A DNA stretch of 60,565 nt from Clostridia bacterium (GTDB lineage Bacteria > Bacillota > Clostridia > Oscillospirales > CAG-272), in NCBI GenBank assembly GCA_017411605.1, contig JAFQPR010000080.1, forward strand, positions 1 to 60,565. Reading direction: 5' to 3'. Positions 16,528-24,340 of this stretch are shown here, piece by piece. Position 1 is the stretch's first letter; each line of letters opens with the position of its first letter. Below the pieces are notes generated by a model that saw only the letters and a program-made list of their open reading frames with translations, did not search any database and was not told the origin of the DNA. A program made the position numbers and the translations under genes.

Positions 16528-17253
16528 ATGCAAAAGGGCAAGATACATTCGATTGAAAGCTTCGGCACGGTAGACGGCCCGGGCGTGCGCTTCGTGGTCT
16601 TCTTCCAGGGCTGCCCTATGCGCTGCCTTTACTGCCATAACCCCGACACGTGGGAGATTTCGCAAGCAAAATACGAGCTTACGGCAGACGAGGTCCTCGA
16701 GAGGATGACTCGCAATCTCCCCTTCTACAAGACGGGCGGTATTACCGCAACGGGCGGCGAGCCGCTTATGCAGATAGACTTTCTCACCGAGCTTTTCACG
16801 AAGGCTAAGAGCGCGGGGATACACACCTGCCTCGATACCTCGGGTATCACCTTCCGCTCCGACGCCGCCACCCTTGCTAAATTTAACACGCTACTCGAGG
16901 TCTGCGACCTCGTGATGCTCGATATAAAGCATATGGACGCATCGGGGCACAAGGCGCTCACCTCGAAGGAGGACACCGCTCCAAAGGCGTTCGCGAGATA
17001 CTTAAGCGAGCGAGGTGTGCCTATGCGTATCCGCTACGTGCTCGTCCCAGGGTACACCGACGGCGAGGACGACCTCAAGTCCCTCGGCGAGTTTCTCTCA
17101 ACGCTCGATAATATTGAGCAGGTGGAGATACTTCCCTACCACGAGCTGGGCAAGACAAAATACGAGGCTCTCGGCATCCCCTACCCCCTGGAGGGCGTAA
17201 GAGTTCCCGTCGGCGCGGATATAGACCGCGCAAAGCGCATTATCGGCGTATAA
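16528..17253 (+). CDS. pflA: Pyruvate formate-lyase activating enzyme
   Basis: Radical SAM enzyme that abstracts a hydrogen from the PFL glycine. The 241 residues have the [4Fe-4S] motif C29-X3-C33-X2-C36 (GCPMRCLYC), the TGGEP SAM-binding loop near residue 76 and the DTSG strand near 103. It has no extra ferredoxin-like insert, as expected of PflA proper rather than of activases for other glycyl radical enzymes. It is one base from the pflB stop, so the pair is an operon. Identification is secure from motif and neighbour. Confidence 0.96.
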   Translation: MQKGKIHSIESFGTVDGPGVRFVVFFQGCPMRCLYCHNPDTWEISQAKYELTADEVLERMTRNLPFYKTGGITATGGEPLMQIDFLTELFTKAKSAGIHTCLDTSGITFRSDAATLAKFNTLLEVCDLVMLDIKHMDASGHKALTSKEDTAPKAFARYLSERGVPMRIRYVLVPGYTDGEDDLKSLGEFLSTLDNIEQVEILPYHELGKTKYEALGIPYPLEGVRVPVGADIDRAKRIIGV

Positions 17254-17324
17254 GAGCCGCAGATAAGGCAAAACCCCCACCCGTAACACGATTTTTATTA
17301 TAATTTCATAAAGTGCGCAAAAAA

Positions 17325-17373
17325 GAAGAGTGGATAGACACCGACTTTACCGTCAGCGTTTATCCGCTCTTTT
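17325..17373 (+). terminator. Terminator of pflBA
   Basis: Hairpin with arms AGAGTGGATA and TATCCGCTCT followed by TTTTT. The surrounding 17254-17474 holds nothing else recognisable. Confidence 0.75.
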
Positions 17374-17474
17374 TATATTTGTCTTTCCTTTTAGCGCAGT
17401 TGGTTTTATTTGTTTTATATAGTTGTATTTATTTAGGAAAAAATAATGTTTATTTTAGATTTTCATAAAAATTA

Positions 17475-18797
17475 TTATTTATTGTCGAGCAGCCACTCAA
17501 CAAGATTCAAAGATTTAATACCATCGTAAGAAGTACTAAGTCCCGTATCAAGCGCTAAAACGATCTTCCCGTAATTGTCCCTTATAGCTTGAAGCGGTCG
17601 TAATTCTCTTGCGCGAACATCCTCGCTTTTCATGGATTCCGTGACCTGTACGTAGAGCTTATCGTCGGCTTTTGATGCGATAAAGTCCACCTCAGTGTTA
17701 TCTACCTTGCCGATTGCAACGTCATATCCGCGGCGCAGAAGCTCAAAGTAAACGATGTTTTCAAGCATATGTCCCGTATCACGATTTCTGAATCCTAAGA
17801 GATAATTACGAAGTCCGATGTCAACGATATAATATTTACCAAGGGTGCGAAGGTACTCCTTGCCCTTGATATCAAAGCGCTTGATGTCATAGAAGAAATA
17901 AGATTCAAGCAATGCACCAACATAGGATTGCACAGTATGCGTGCTTGGCGCGCCCTTGCGTCCCGTTTTTTCGATTAATCCCTCGTTCACAAGTGTGTTT
18001 CCGATAGAAGAAAACGACACGTTGCTACCAATATTATCAGCGAGAAACAATATAATTTTACGAAGCAAAATAGGATCGGTAATCTGTTTTCTTCCGCGCT
18101 TCTTCTCGCGTTCAAGCACATCACGAACCACAACGGACGAATAAATACCGTCGAGCAATACAAGAGCTTTCTCTTGATCAAGTCCAATGTCTGCAATACC
18201 GGGCATTCCTCCAAAGCGAACGTAAGCATCGAATACTTCGCCAAGATCATACTTCTCACCACTCTGATCGACTGTAACTTTGCGTGTTCCGCCGAGCGCA
18301 CTGACCGTTTCTTTGATTTCAAAGCCGTGGAACTCAACGAACTCAGCAAATGATAATGGGAGCATTTTTATCTCAATACAGCGTCCGGAAAGGTATGTCG
18401 AATACTCCGAAGATAAGAGATAAGCATTGGAACCCGTAATGTAAATGTCACAATTCAGATCGACACGGAAAGCATTGATAGTGTCCTCCCATTTGTCAAT
18501 GCGCTGCACTTCGTCGAAGAAAAGGTACATACGCTCTCCCTCGATTGCTCTATCCTTTACATAATGATAAAGTTCATCGGCAGTCATATCCTTGAAGTCA
18601 TGAGACTCAAAATTCATTTCTATAATGTTTGAAGCAGGGATTCCATTCTCTTTCAAATGCTCAACCATCAGCTTGAGCAAGCTTGATTTACCGCAACGAC
18701 GGATGCCCGTTACCACTTTTACAGGCTCGGTATCCTTAAAAGCAATCAGTTTATTAAGGTAAATATCTCTTTTTCTCAAAGTTTGTTTAGGATTCAT
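17475..18797 (-). CDS. AAA ATPase with C-terminal DUF4143
   Basis: A 440-residue stand-alone ATPase of the AAA_14 + DUF4143 architecture, abundant and strain-variable in gut anaerobes. Walker A is GIRRCGKSS (near residue 31), Walker B YLFFDEVQ (near 104), followed by a sensor-like YITGSNAYLLSSE. The C-terminal domain has the DUF4143 hallmarks RDTGHMLENIVYFELLRRGYDV and NTEVDFIAS, an arrangement that recalls a PD-(D/E)XK nuclease-like fold. Start 18797 has an AAGGAGG; promoter at 18822-18851. A paralogue of the family lies at 51171-52400. Biological role unproven; suggested links to toxin-antitoxin or defence functions are inference. Confidence 0.85.
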   Translation of the reverse strand: MNPKQTLRKRDIYLNKLIAFKDTEPVKVVTGIRRCGKSSLLKLMVEHLKENGIPASNIIEMNFESHDFKDMTADELYHYVKDRAIEGERMYLFFDEVQRIDKWEDTINAFRVDLNCDIYITGSNAYLLSSEYSTYLSGRCIEIKMLPLSFAEFVEFHGFEIKETVSALGGTRKVTVDQSGEKYDLGEVFDAYVRFGGMPGIADIGLDQEKALVLLDGIYSSVVVRDVLEREKKRGRKQITDPILLRKIILFLADNIGSNVSFSSIGNTLVNEGLIEKTGRKGAPSTHTVQSYVGALLESYFFYDIKRFDIKGKEYLRTLGKYYIVDIGLRNYLLGFRNRDTGHMLENIVYFELLRRGYDVAIGKVDNTEVDFIASKADDKLYVQVTESMKSEDVRARELRPLQAIRDNYGKIVLALDTGLSTSYDGIKSLNLVEWLLDNK

Positions 18798-18821
18798 AAT
18801 TATACCTCCTTGCCTGCATTC

Positions 18822-18851
18822 ATTATAGCACAAACTTCAAAAAAATGTCAA
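18822..18851 (-). promoter_or_regulatory. Promoter of the DUF4143 ATPase
   Basis: Minus-strand TTGACA (18846-18851), 18-nt spacer, TATAAT (18822-18827). Confidence 0.75.
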
Positions 18852-18950
18852 GTGTTTGCAATCAAAAGCACAAACTTTTTATTATCAAATATCAAAATAA
18901 TTTTATTTGTTCTACGCAGTTGTATTTATTTGAAACAAAAATTCCGCCCG

Positions 18951-19133
18951 TGTCATCCTGAGCGGAGCGCAGCGGAGTCGAACTGCAAAGCAGTGCGAGG
19001 CATAAGCAGAGCAGGATCTCGGTTAAGCAGAACGCACTTTTTTCCTCGTAGATCCCGATGCTACGCATCGCCCTACGGGTTCGGCTACGGCAAAGACTCG
19101 CTTTGCTCTCTAACGCCTCCGCTCAGGATGACA
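18951..19133. repeat. Interspersed palindromic element, copy B
   Basis: About 183 nt bounded by TGTCATCCTGAGCGGAG and CTCAGGATGACA, the same design as 3854-4000. The internal mini-hairpin is CGATGCTACGCATCG here and CGATGCGAAGCATCG in copy A, so the arms are kept and the loop differs. Outside the ends the two loci are unrelated. Confidence 0.8.
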
Positions 19134-19194
19134 CGAGGAGGCTCGCGACCTGTCGGATAGCAAAAATCACTTATGGAAACGGATTAATATCGAC

Positions 19195-19220
19195 GCGTAG
19201 TGTCATTAAGGCCACTACGC
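19195..19220. promoter_or_regulatory. Perfect inverted repeat GCGTAGTG/CACTACGC
   Basis: Arms of 8 bp at 19195-19202 and 19213-19220 separated by 10 nt, upstream of an XRE regulator gene. It has no T-run, so an operator or RNA hairpin is more likely than a terminator. Confidence 0.4.
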
Positions 19221-19243
19221 TAATTCAATAATTTTTGTTATTG

Positions 19244-19304
19244 TAATCGTATTGCAGTTACTATAACAGCATATAGCAGTTCTAAAATCATTGCAATGCG
19301 ATTA
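19244..19304. promoter_or_regulatory. Inverted pair of operator-like sites before the XRE gene
   Basis: TAATCGTATTGCAGTTA at 19244-19260 and, inverted, a site reading TAATCGCATTGCAATGA on the minus strand at 19288-19304 (14 of 17 positions shared). A third, TAATCGTGTTGCAGTTA, lies at 19751-19767 before the AbrB gene. Probably the binding site of the XRE protein encoded at 19337. Confidence 0.5.
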
Positions 19305-19336
19305 TACTAATTGCATAAGAATGCAAGAGGTGTAAT

Positions 19337-19660
19337 ATGATAGAAAAAGCTATAGGAAAAAGAATTCAAGAAGCCAGAAAGAAAAAGGGACTGACACAGG
19401 AAAAGCTCGCTGAACTGATTGACGTAACGCCGCATTTTCTTTCAGCACTCGAAAGAGGTATTTATAATATCAAGCTTGATACCCTCGTTCAGATCATAAA
19501 TCATTTGGACTGCACCGCAGATGATATTTTTTGCGATGTAATTAATAATGGATACAAAGCGCGTTCTTCCCGATTATCCGATAAAATCGAAACGCTCAGC
19601 TCCGAGGAGCAAGCAAGGATATTTGACGTAGTAGACGCAATGATTAAAAACGCAAAATAA
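19337..19660 (+). CDS. XRE-family transcriptional regulator
   Basis: A 107-residue DNA-binding protein. Residues 5-60 form a Cro/C1-type helix-turn-helix (IGKRIQEARKKKGLTQEKLAEL, then the recognition helix VTPHFLSALERG); the rest is a helical tail likely for dimerisation. Preceded by AAGAGGTG and by a pair of inverted operator-like sites, so autoregulation is likely. The same site occurs before the downstream AbrB-type gene, which suggests a small two-gene regulon. What it senses is unknown. Confidence 0.85.
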   Translation: MIEKAIGKRIQEARKKKGLTQEKLAELIDVTPHFLSALERGIYNIKLDTLVQIINHLDCTADDIFCDVINNGYKARSSRLSDKIETLSSEEQARIFDVVDAMIKNAK

Positions 19661-19670
19661 TTAATATGCA

Positions 19671-19701
19671 AAAAAATCTGCAAGCTACTGCAGATTTTTT
19701 T
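19671..19701 (+). terminator. Terminator of the XRE gene
   Basis: Stem AAAAAATCTGCA / TGCAGATTTTTT with a 6-nt loop and T-run. Confidence 0.9.
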
Positions 19702-19750
19702 ATTTAACGACATAATTCGACATTTTTCTACGCAACATCGGTTTATAATA

Positions 19751-19767
19751 TAATCGTGTTGCAGTTA
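19751..19767. promoter_or_regulatory. Operator-like site before the AbrB-zinc ribbon gene
   Basis: TAATCGTGTTGCAGTTA differs at one base from the site at 19244-19260 and lies 30 nt before the start at 19798, close to where a promoter must be. Confidence 0.5.
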
Positions 19768-19797
19768 TAAATACAGTTTTACTGTTATTGAGGAATT

Positions 19798-20034
19798 ATG
19801 GAAAGTTATAAAAAAATAGATGCGCTCGGAAGAATAGTTATTCCTTCGGACTTCAGGGAAAGATTGAATATATCCGAAAACGAAAGAGTGCTGCTCTCAT
19901 GCGACGGAGATAAGATTATCATATCAACGTTAAAGCATAATTGTAAGCTATGTGGGAAAACAGAGAATCTAAGCAAAAAATTCCCTTTATGCAAAGAATG
20001 TATAAAACAAATATTTGCCGAAGCGATTATTTGA
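19798..20034 (+). CDS. AbrB-type DNA-binding protein fused to a zinc ribbon
   Basis: A 78-residue protein. Residues 1-45 are a SpoVT/AbrB swapped-hairpin DNA-binding domain (KIDALGRIVIPSDFRERLNI), and residues 49-72 have C-X2-C...C-X2-C spacing (CKLCGK and CKECIK), a probable zinc ribbon. Short AbrB proteins in Clostridia often act as transition-state regulators. It is likely expressed together with, or under, the XRE gene 137 nt upstream through the shared operator. A simpler 61-residue relative without the zinc ribbon is at 39872. Target unknown. Confidence 0.85.
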   Translation: MESYKKIDALGRIVIPSDFRERLNISENERVLLSCDGDKIIISTLKHNCKLCGKTENLSKKFPLCKECIKQIFAEAII

Positions 20035-20155
20035 ATATCCCAAAATATATTATACTCGCAGTTATGCAAAGCTTCAAAAACAGCGTCGAGGGGATTCTCT
20101 GCGCTGAAAGCTTCGTATAACGACCAAAAAACACTTTTACACGCCTTCGGGGGTA

Positions 20156-20182
20156 CGGGGGAACTTATGCGATAAGTTCCCC
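20156..20182. other. GC-rich perfect hairpin near the AraC gene end
   Basis: The 11-bp stem GGGGGAACTTA / TAAGTTCCCCC with a 5-nt loop lies 9 nt past the AraC stop codon. There is no T-run on either strand, so a factor-dependent terminator or mRNA-end stabiliser is the best guess. Nothing else was found in 20035-20190. Confidence 0.45.
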
Positions 20183-20190
20183 CGCATTAA

Positions 20191-20943
20191 TCACGCCAGA
20201 ACGCGGAAGCCGCTGGGAGATATACCGTACTTCTTTTTAAACGCCTTTGAGAAGCCGAAGGGGTCGTTATAGCCGACCATATAGGCGCTCTCCTCGACGT
20301 TATAGCCAAGATTCAGGAGCTTTTTTGCCTCGTGGAGCCTTTTATTTATTAAGTACTCCTGCATTGAGATGCCGTTTTCTTCCTTGAAGATCCTCGCGAG
20401 GTATTTTCTGTTCAGCCCGAGAGATTCGGCAATATCGGAAATGGTGACATTCTCCATATAGTGCGCGTTTATATAGCTTTTCACTCTGTTCGGGTAGTCC
20501 GCCTTACCGCGCTCCTCAACGAGGCGCGCGTAGAGCTTATATATTATCCCCGCGAAAAGCGCTTCCTTGCCGACATCAGCCGCAAGAGCTTCCTCGAGGT
20601 CTGCGACGAACGCTCCGTCATACGCGAAAACGTCGGCAAGCTCCGCGAAGCTATCCGCAAGCTTACCTCTGAAGCCGAGCCATATATATTCCCACGGCTC
20701 CACGCTGTCCGCTATGTATACGGTCACCTCACCCGGCTTTATAATAAACGCCTCGCCCTTACCGAGCGCGTACTCGCCTCTATCCGTTTCGAAAGTACCC
20801 TTTCCCGACAGAACGAAATGGATAAGATAGTAATTTCTTATATGCGGTCCGAACTTATGCGACGGCGCGCAATCCTCTCTGCCCGCATCGCAAGGTGAAA
20901 AGTCAACGAAGCCGCAGTCTTCGATCAAAGCTGTTCTTCTCAT
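20191..20943 (-). CDS. AraC-family regulator, divergent from melA
   Basis: A 250-residue regulator with an N-terminal cupin sugar-sensing domain (about 1-130, with HKFGPHIRNYYLIHFVLSG and KPGEVTVYIAD) and two C-terminal helix-turn-helices (about 150-250: ISDIAESLGLNRKYLARIFK, then AYMVGYNDPFGFSKAFKKKYG and the family ending SPSGFR). It is divergent from the alpha-galactosidase gene, so it is probably its activator, sensing melibiose/raffinose-type sugars. Two AGTGACA direct repeats 21 bp apart in the intergenic region are fitting sites. Start at 20943 has GGGAG; a longer upstream frame crosses that promoter region and is rejected. Confidence 0.88.
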   Translation of the reverse strand: MRRTALIEDCGFVDFSPCDAGREDCAPSHKFGPHIRNYYLIHFVLSGKGTFETDRGEYALGKGEAFIIKPGEVTVYIADSVEPWEYIWLGFRGKLADSFAELADVFAYDGAFVADLEEALAADVGKEALFAGIIYKLYARLVEERGKADYPNRVKSYINAHYMENVTISDIAESLGLNRKYLARIFKEENGISMQEYLINKRLHEAKKLLNLGYNVEESAYMVGYNDPFGFSKAFKKKYGISPSGFRVLA

Positions 20944-20966
20944 AGTTATCTCCCACAAGCATTTAT

Positions 20967-20994
20967 AGTGACATTTTACCATATTTGAGTGACA
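20967..20994. promoter_or_regulatory. AraC-type direct repeat operator
   Basis: AGTGACA at 20967-20973 and 20988-20994, spaced 21 bp (two helical turns), between the divergent AraC and melA genes. Confidence 0.5.
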
Positions 20995-21114
20995 CATTGC
21001 AATGGTATTCCGAAAAAAATACTGCTAAAATTAAATTAAGCTCAGCCGTTCTCCCAAAAAACGGGGCTTACGGCAGAAAAACGTTTGAGAATTTAATAAA
21101 GAGGAGATATGCTT

Positions 21115-22458
21115 ATGCTTAAAATCACATTTATGGGCGCGGGAAGCACCGTTTTCGCTAAGAACGTGCTTGGCGACTGTATGCTTTGCGAGAGCATCAA
21201 CAAGGATCTCGAGATCGCTCTTTACGATATCGACGGAGAAAGACTCGACGAATCCTATCAGCTTATCGAGGCGCTCAACCAAAAGTACACCGACGGTAAG
21301 ACCGTTATCAAGAAGTATCTCGGAATCCCCGAGAGAAAGGACGCTCTGCGCGGCGCAAGCTTCATTATCAACGCGATCCAGGTCGGACTCTACGAGCCCT
21401 GCACGGTTATCGACTTTGAGATACCGAAGAAGTACGGACTCCGTCAGACCATTGCCGATACGCTCGGCATCGGCGGCATTATGCGCGCGCTCCGTACCAT
21501 TCCCGTTATGAAGTCCTTTGCTAACGACATTGAAGAGGTTTGCCCCGATGCGTGGCTGCTTAACTACACTAACCCTATGTGTATGCTCTCGAACTATATG
21601 CAGAGATTCACTAAGGTCAAGACCGTCGGACTTTGCCACAGCGTGCAGGTCTGCGTGCCGAAGCTCTTCGACAAGCTCGGACTCACCGAGCAGTACGGCA
21701 ACAACTACATCGCAGAGATCGCGGGCATCAACCATATGGCGTGGCTTCTTAAGCTTACCGACAAGGACGGACGTGATCTTTACCCGCTCGTCCGCAAGCT
21801 CGCCAAGGAGAAGAACGCCGCAGGCAAGCACGACGATATGGTGCGCTTCGACTATATCGACAAGCTCGGCTACTACTGCACCGAGAGCAGCGAGCATAAC
21901 GCTGAGTATAACTGCTTCTACATAAAGAAAAACTACCCCGAGCTTATTGAGAAGTTCAATATTCCGCTCGACGAGTACCCCAGACGCTGCGTCAACCAGA
22001 TAGCAAAATGGAAGCAGCAGAAGGAAGAAATCTACGCGGGCGGCAACATTGAGCATAAGCGCAGCCGCGAGTACGGCTCGGGCATCATCGAGGCTATCGT
22101 GACGAACAAGCCGTATCAGATAGGCGGTAACGTGCTGAATAACGGCCTTATCCCCAACCTTCCGAGAGAATGCACGGTCGAGGTTCCCTGCCTTGTTGAT
22201 GCATCGGGTATCCACCCCACCTACGTCGGCGATCTTCCCACTCAGCTCGCGGCAATGAACGCAAGCAACATCTATCCTCAGCTCCTCACCGTCGAAGCGG
22301 CAGCCACCGGTGACAGGCAGAAGGTCTACCAGGCGGCTATGATGGACCCCCACACCTCTGCAGAGCTTTCGATAGATGACATTATCGCTATGTGCGACGA
22401 GCTTATCGACGCGCACGAAAAAGCAGGCTATCCTTGCTTCTTTACCGAGGGATTGTAA
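21115..22458 (+). CDS. melA: Alpha-galactosidase, glycoside hydrolase family 4
   Basis: Cytoplasmic NAD+ and Mn2+-dependent glycosidase that works by transient oxidation at C3 and elimination. The 447 residues open with the dinucleotide fold ITFMGAGSTVFAKN, have LYDIDGERLDES, the family block QTIADTLGIGGIMRALRTIP near residues 122-141, the metal-binding cysteine and histidine in GLCHSVQ near 178 and IAGINHMAW near 203. These match MelA more closely than the phospho-glucosidase branch of GH4. Start 21115 is preferred over 21109 because the GAGGAG is 8 nt away. It is divergent from its likely AraC activator; no transporter is adjacent. Substrate specificity is inferred. Confidence 0.9.
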   Translation: MLKITFMGAGSTVFAKNVLGDCMLCESINKDLEIALYDIDGERLDESYQLIEALNQKYTDGKTVIKKYLGIPERKDALRGASFIINAIQVGLYEPCTVIDFEIPKKYGLRQTIADTLGIGGIMRALRTIPVMKSFANDIEEVCPDAWLLNYTNPMCMLSNYMQRFTKVKTVGLCHSVQVCVPKLFDKLGLTEQYGNNYIAEIAGINHMAWLLKLTDKDGRDLYPLVRKLAKEKNAAGKHDDMVRFDYIDKLGYYCTESSEHNAEYNCFYIKKNYPELIEKFNIPLDEYPRRCVNQIAKWKQQKEEIYAGGNIEHKRSREYGSGIIEAIVTNKPYQIGGNVLNNGLIPNLPRECTVEVPCLVDASGIHPTYVGDLPTQLAAMNASNIYPQLLTVEAAATGDRQKVYQAAMMDPHTSAELSIDDIIAMCDELIDAHEKAGYPCFFTEGL

Positions 22459-22504
22459 TTCATTGTTTACATTTTATTAATTTTATTTCATAAAAGGCAA
22501 CATA

Positions 22505-22545
22505 AAAGGGATATTCCGCTTTGAGCAATATCCCTTATTTTTATT
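22505..22545 (+). terminator. Terminator of melA
   Basis: Stem AAGGGATATT / AATATCCCTT with an 11-nt loop, followed by ATTTTT. Confidence 0.88.
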
Positions 22546-22576
22546 CAATTATACCGCGAGCGAATTCCGTCTTCGT

Positions 22577-22996
22577 TCACTTTTTTATAATAGAGTTTAT
22601 CAATTCTATAAGCTTATCGTTGCCCTCGACGCTGACGCTCGTTACGTCAAAGGTATTATACTTAACATCGACGTGCTCCATAGCATTTTTCAGCGAAAGC
22701 ATCGACTCCGTGTAAAATTTTCTCTTCTTTTCCACTCCTCTTATCCTGTTATACGGTATATCCTTTTTTAAGAAGAATCCATACTTAATGAAGAGTGAGG
22801 TCTTTCTCATCTCGACGTACCCGAAGAATGGAGAAATAAAGAAGTAAAGCACGAAAAGGTCAAGCGGGATCACCACGAGCAGCGAGAGCGGCGCAAACGC
22901 CCCGACTACCGTTATCGCGATAAGCAAAAGCAACGTCGGAATAAAGAGTATAAAGAAGAGCTTATCTACAAGCGGCTTAAATCTTCTGCGTTCCAT
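22577..22996 (-). CDS. Small membrane protein with bacterial PH domain
   Basis: A 139-residue protein with two hydrophobic helices (about 14-60) and a C-terminal PH-like domain (about 60-139) of the YdbS/YokE sort, with the typical SLKNAMEHVDVKYNTFDVTSVSV end pattern. The start at 22996 has AAGGAG at suitable spacing; a GTG three codons earlier is too close to it. Role unknown; bacterial PH domains usually act in envelope assemblies. It sits just upstream of melA's terminator on the other strand and 48 nt downstream of a lipoprotein gene, so the two may be co-transcribed. Confidence 0.65.
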   Translation of the reverse strand: MERRRFKPLVDKLFFILFIPTLLLLIAITVVGAFAPLSLLVVIPLDLFVLYFFISPFFGYVEMRKTSLFIKYGFFLKKDIPYNRIRGVEKKRKFYTESMLSLKNAMEHVDVKYNTFDVTSVSVEGNDKLIELINSIIKK

Positions 22997-23044
22997 ATTA
23001 TTCACTCCTTTTGATAGATATCGTAAATCTCCCGAAGGGCACCC

Positions 23045-23443
23045 TTACCCGTCAAGCTCGACGGACACCTTGCCGTGACTTCCCTTTGCGGCTTCAATAA
23101 TTATATAAACGGTTTTTCCGCCCTCTACGTATCCGCCTCTGCCCTTCAGAGTCTCACCGGCCTTAGCGCAAGTAAGCTCACTCTTCGTTCCGTAGATATC
23201 GTAATATAGGCGAATCTCACCTTCCTCGGCAGACACGGAATACTGAATATCTCCCTCTCCCGAGCCCGACCTTTTTAATTTGAAAACAAGCTCGCCCTCA
23301 AGCGAAAGAAAGCTTGCGTCACAGCTATGCGAGGTGTTGCTCCTTACAAGCCCAACAGCGCGATACGAGCTCACGTACTTACCGCACGAGCAAAGCAAAA
23401 ACACTAAAGTAATTATAAGTATCAGTGACAAAATTTTTTTCAT
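23045..23443 (-). CDS. Small lipoprotein, function unknown
   Basis: A 132-residue exported lipoprotein: signal peptide MKKILSLILIITLVFLLCSC with the modified Cys probably at residue 20, then a beta-rich domain of about 110 residues (KLKRSGSGEGDIQYSVSAEEGEI and repeated Gly/Glu-rich strands) that looks like an immunoglobulin- or lipocalin-like sandwich. RBS AAGGGAAC. It leads toward the PH-domain gene. No family recognised. Confidence 0.7.
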   Translation of the reverse strand: MKKILSLILIITLVFLLCSCGKYVSSYRAVGLVRSNTSHSCDASFLSLEGELVFKLKRSGSGEGDIQYSVSAEEGEIRLYYDIYGTKSELTCAKAGETLKGRGGYVEGGKTVYIIIEAAKGSHGKVSVELDG

Positions 23444-23774
23444 TGAGTTCCCTTTCCATACGGCAGAAGTTTTAATGTCGTTTCACAAGGTCGAAGTACA
23501 CATGCCATATCACTAACAATTCAACGCAATTATAGCACATAATCGTATTTTATGCAATACTATGCTCCGTTTTTGAAGATAATAGTTAAAAAACGTCGAA
23601 GGATTTATAAAAACTTAATACTTTGTTCACTTTTTGTTAACATATTATCTGTTATTATTTGATATAATACCATAGTGACGAAACACACAACCTAATAGCA
23701 ACCTTGTTACGTGCTCGCAAGGAGTATAACCGGTCGCATCGGCACAAATATTTCATAATAAAAAAACTTAATAT
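23444..23774. other. AT-rich region before tRNA-Met
   Basis: No credible gene. Holds TATAAT at 23662-23667 (probable -10 for the tRNA), and at 23720-23736 the string AGGAGTATAACCGGTCG, which recurs at 24331-24347 and overlaps the sequence of the tRNA anticodon arm. Probable trace of integration events at this tRNA. Confidence 0.6.
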
Positions 23775-23851
23775 GGACCATTAGCTCAGTTGGTTAGAGC
23801 TACCGGCTCATAACCGGTCGGTCCTAGGTTCGAGTCCTAGATGGTCCACCA
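23775..23851 (+). tRNA. tRNA-Met (anticodon CAT)
   Basis: A complete 77-nt cloverleaf with encoded CCA: acceptor GGACCAT/ATGGTCC, D arm GCTCAGTTGGTTAGAGC, anticodon stem ACCGG/CCGGT around CTCATAA, variable loop, T arm CTAGG-TTCGAGT-CCTAG. The regular first acceptor pair indicates an elongator rather than an initiator; a lysidine-modified isoleucine tRNA is possible from the CAT anticodon. Confidence 0.95.
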
Positions 23852-23854
23852 AGA

Positions 23855-23900
23855 ATAACCTAAATTGAACCCTTGTGGTTTGATTTAGGTTATTTCTTTT
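23855..23900 (+). terminator. Terminator of tRNA-Met
   Basis: Stem AATAACCTAAAT / ATTTAGGTTATT followed by TCTTTTT. Confidence 0.9.
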
Positions 23901-24052
23901 TGGTAGACCATCTCGATTGACTTGATCTAGTTCCGTGGCATTACCACGGAATTAGGTTCGCATTCCCCGCTCGAAGATCGAAGAGCTTGCTCTTCAGGCG
24001 CGAAGCGTGGGAATATTGACACAAAGTGTCAAAATCCTAGATGGTCAGCACC
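23901..24052. repeat. Degenerate mini-hairpins and a tRNA-end fragment
   Basis: Contains TTCCGTGG-N3-CCACGGAA, GAAGAGC-TT-GCTCTTC and TTGACAC-AAA-GTGTCAA, each a short stem with a tiny loop. TCCTAGATGGTC at 24035-24046 equals the 3' end of the tRNA-Met. No gene. Confidence 0.6.
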
Positions 24053-24340
24053 CCCTCGCGGTTATCTCTCTTTTGTTTATGTATCGTCTTGAACTTTAAC
24101 TTAGTCCTAACCGGTTTGAGCCGGAGGCTACATAATCGGGGCGAAGCCGAGTCGACAAGCTCGCTTGTCAGCGAGCGAGCGTAGATTGCTCCGCGGCGGT
24201 TCGTTGCAAGACGAACGTAGTGCGTAGCACCCAAGTACACCTCATCCACCATCAAAGATGGTCCCCCTTCTCCCACTGGAGAAGGCTTACGCAGTGCGTA
24301 GCACCAAAGACTTTAGTCTTTGCGCCGAATAGGAGTATAA
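24053..24340. repeat. 288-bp direct repeat, left copy
   Basis: Highly similar to 28702-28990 in the same orientation. The repeat is largely a chain of small palindromes, among them CCGGTTTGAGCCGG, CTCCGCGGCGG, ACCATC-AAA-GATGGT, CCTTCTCC-CACT-GGAGAAGG and AAAGACT-TT-AGTCTTT. At 24153-24168 the hairpin GACAAGC-TCG-CTTGTC is replaced in the right copy by GATGAGC-TT-GCTCATC, with both arms changed together. The two copies bracket an AT-rich insert with defence-like genes. No transposase or integrase gene is present. Confidence 0.88.

Noticed and set aside
24037-24276. 79-80 codon minus-strand frames inside both 288-bp repeats
   Set aside because: Both copies are open, but the frame lies over palindromic sequence, lacks an SD and changes where the hairpin arm is swapped.
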